From: JBNJDW01 sp051745265
GTDB taxonomy: Bacteria; Pseudomonadota; Alphaproteobacteria; Micavibrionales; CSBR16-224
NCBI GenBank assembly: GCA_051745265.1
Contig: JBNJDW010000106.1
Coordinates: forward strand, 1-6,520
Length of the DNA stretch: 6,520 bases
Reading direction: 5' to 3'
Numbering within the stretch: the first letter of the stretch is position 1; every line of letters starts with the position of its first letter. Position numbers and translations under genes: made by a program. The notes beneath the pieces were generated by a model. The model had not been told where the DNA came from. It did not search any database and saw nothing but the letters and a program-made list of their open reading frames with translations. Below, in pieces: positions 5,218-6,520 of the stretch.

Positions 5218-5808
5218 ATGGCTGAAGAAGAAATTGAGAAAAACGAAGAAACCACGGATGATATTTCCGGTGAAGAGGCCGAAGAAGAAAGCGGTGGTTT
5301 CGGCTTTAAGAAAATTATCATCTTTGTAATTTTACCATTGCTGATTATTGGCGGTGGTGTGGGGACAGCCTATGTTATGGGCTATCTTGATTCCGTTCTG
5401 GGGATCGAGGTCAATTGTGAAGAAGTTGAAGGCGAAGATCACCCCGATTACGAAGAATGTAAGGAAGAGATCGAAGCTGCGGCCGGTAAAGAAGGCCTGT
5501 CACCAGGGGTTTATTATGATTTGCCCGATATCAGGGTCAATCTGAATACAGAAGGCAGCCGGCAGAAATTCCTGTTTCTGGTGATAAAACTGGAAGTGCC
5601 CGATCAGGAAAATCTGACCAAGATCGAGCAGTACGTGCCGCGGATTACCGACCATTTTCAGACTTATTTACGCGAATTGCGTATGGAGGATTTACAAGGC
5701 TCGGCCGGTATTTACCGATTGCGGCTGGAATTGTTAGAACGGGTAAATGCAGCGGCCCCGGAAGTTGAAGTCCGCGATGTATTGTTCCAGGAAATGCTGG
5801 TGCAGTAA
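5218..5808 (+). CDS. fliL: Flagellar basal body-associated protein FliL
   Basis: Single-pass inner-membrane protein that sits next to the stators around the basal body and supports motor torque or stator function. It is 196 residues. The cytoplasmic N-terminus (1-30) is very acidic. A transmembrane helix spans about 33-54 (IIIFVILPLLIIGGGVG and on) after two lysines. An acidic periplasmic linker (about 58-90) contains Cys67 and Cys81. The FliL domain runs from about residue 98 (YYDLPDIRVNLNT) through KFLFLVIKLEV, PRITDHFQTYLRELRMEDL and QGSAGIYRLRLELLERVN to VRDVLFQEMLVQ at the end. This C-terminal pattern is that of alphaproteobacterial FliL. The start has AAGGGG upstream and a sigma-54 promoter 50-65 bp before it. 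fliM follows after 35 bp, so the two probably form one transcript. The cysteine pair is unusual for the family as far as I know. Confidence 0.95.
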   Translation: MAEEEIEKNEETTDDISGEEAEEESGGFGFKKIIIFVILPLLIIGGGVGTAYVMGYLDSVLGIEVNCEEVEGEDHPDYEECKEEIEAAAGKEGLSPGVYYDLPDIRVNLNTEGSRQKFLFLVIKLEVPDQENLTKIEQYVPRITDHFQTYLRELRMEDLQGSAGIYRLRLELLERVNAAAPEVEVRDVLFQEMLVQ

Positions 5809-5843
5809 AATTTTAAAGGTATTACGCTAGACTTATAATTAAT

Positions 5844-6520
5844 ATGGCAGATAACGAAACAAAAGAAGATATCTCCGACGAAGAAGCAAAAATGCTGTCT
5901 GAATGGGATGATATGTCCGGTGAAGAGCAAAAAACCGAAGGCGAATCCGGCGATGAAGAAGGCCGGATACTCGATCAGGATGAAATTGACAGCCTGCTCG
6001 GCTTTGGTGACGATGATGCCGAAGGTGAAGCCAGCGGCATGATGGAGCTGATTAACTCCGCGCTGGTCAATTACGAGCGTCTGCCGATGCTCGATATTGT
6101 CTTTGACCGTCTGGTCCGGCTGATGTCGACCAGCCTTCGGAATCTGACATCGGACAATGTTGAAATCAGTCTGGATCATATTTCCAGTGTCCGTTTCGGT
6201 GATTATCTCAATTCAATACCGCTGCCGGCGATGCTGGGCGTTTTCAAGGCCGATGAATGGGATGATTACGGGTTGATGGTCATTGACAGTGCCTTGATCT
6301 ATGCCGTCGTCGATGTCCTGCTGGGCGGCCGGCGCGGCACCTCGGCCATGCGGGTTGAAGGACGGCCCTATACAACAATCGAAACCAAGCTGATTGAACG
6401 TATGGTTCATGTCGTGCTCAATGATCTGTCTTCGGCCTTTGATCCTTTGTCACCGGTCAGTTTCCGGCTGGAGCGCATTGAAACCAATCCACGCTTTGCG
6501 ACGATCACCCAAAGTAACAA
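5844..6520 (+). CDS. fliM: Flagellar motor switch protein FliM, partial, C-terminus beyond the right edge
   Basis: C-ring protein that binds phosphorylated CheY and, with FliG and FliN, sets the direction of motor rotation. About 225 residues are visible; full-length FliM is usually 320-380, so the FliN-like C-terminal domain is missing. The N-terminus (1-40) is a highly acidic extension, then ILDQDEIDSLLGF (42-54) matches the conserved CheY-P-binding motif. The middle, CheC-like domain follows: INSALVNYERLPMLDIVFDR, SLRNLTSDNVEISLDHI, VVDVLLGGRRG, then GRPYTTIETKLIERM and RFATITQ near the edge. The frame is open to the last base. The ATG at 5844 is the first in a frame that has a stop at 5814-5816. 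No good ribosome site lies before it, only AAAGG about 25 nt away, so an internal start at Met17 is possible. It is 35 bp after fliL and probably transcribed from the same sigma-54 promoter. Confidence 0.95.
   Translation, partial: MADNETKEDISDEEAKMLSEWDDMSGEEQKTEGESGDEEGRILDQDEIDSLLGFGDDDAEGEASGMMELINSALVNYERLPMLDIVFDRLVRLMSTSLRNLTSDNVEISLDHISSVRFGDYLNSIPLPAMLGVFKADEWDDYGLMVIDSALIYAVVDVLLGGRRGTSAMRVEGRPYTTIETKLIERMVHVVLNDLSSAFDPLSPVSFRLERIETNPRFATITQSN

Noticed and set aside
5712..6179. Minus-strand open frame of 155 codons across fliL-fliM
   Set aside because: It lies opposite the conserved FliL C-terminus and FliM N-terminus. Its cysteine- and phenylalanine-rich translation looks like reversed acidic codons, not a protein family.
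1..6520. Mobile elements, CRISPR arrays, tRNA/rRNA genes or a novel defence system
   Set aside because: No transposase, spaced repeat array, cloverleaf or rRNA segment is seen. Nearly all of the sequence is accounted for by standard flagellar genes, fadD and their control regions.

Overview
The window is a flagellar gene cluster from what looks like a motile Gram-negative alphaproteobacterium, with one lipid-metabolism gene at its left edge. The evidence is an L-ring lipoprotein (FlgH), which implies an outer membrane. It is supported by the divergent pairing of flgF-flgG-flgA-flgH with fliL-fliM, and by FliL and FlgA sequences of alphaproteobacterial style. Base composition is roughly balanced. 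I cannot name a genus; a Rhodospirillales-like lineage is a guess from gene order.

Layout from left to right: (1) positions 1-1316, minus strand, the N-terminal ~438 residues of a FadD-type long-chain acyl-CoA synthetase that runs off the left edge. (2) 1317-1445, a short spacer with a strong intrinsic terminator that closes the flagellar operon and separates it from fadD. (3) 1446-4872, minus strand, the operon flgF-flgG-flgA-flgH (read right to left), with gaps of about 40-55 bp and a Shine-Dalgarno sequence before most genes. (4) 4873-5217, a 345-bp divergent control region. It holds two outward-facing sigma-54 (RpoN) type promoters, a candidate IHF site, a 12-bp perfect palindrome and a small UNCG-loop hairpin in the flgF leader. 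(5) 5218-6520, plus strand, fliL followed by fliM, which runs off the right edge.

How the genes work together: FlgF (proximal rod) and FlgG (distal rod) form part of the drive shaft. FlgA is the periplasmic chaperone for P-ring assembly, and FlgH forms the L ring, the outer-membrane bushing. FliL is a single-pass membrane protein at the stator/basal body, and FliM is the C-ring switch protein that binds phospho-CheY. The paired sigma-54 promoters suggest that rod/ring genes and switch/stator genes are switched on together by one enhancer-binding activator and RpoN.

The coding content is ordinary, and I see no novel defence, mobile or RNA system. The most informative part is the divergent control region. 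Smaller oddities are a 15-bp tandem duplication across the flgF stop codon, a cysteine pair in the FliL linker, and a long acidic lead-in to the CheY-binding motif of FliM.
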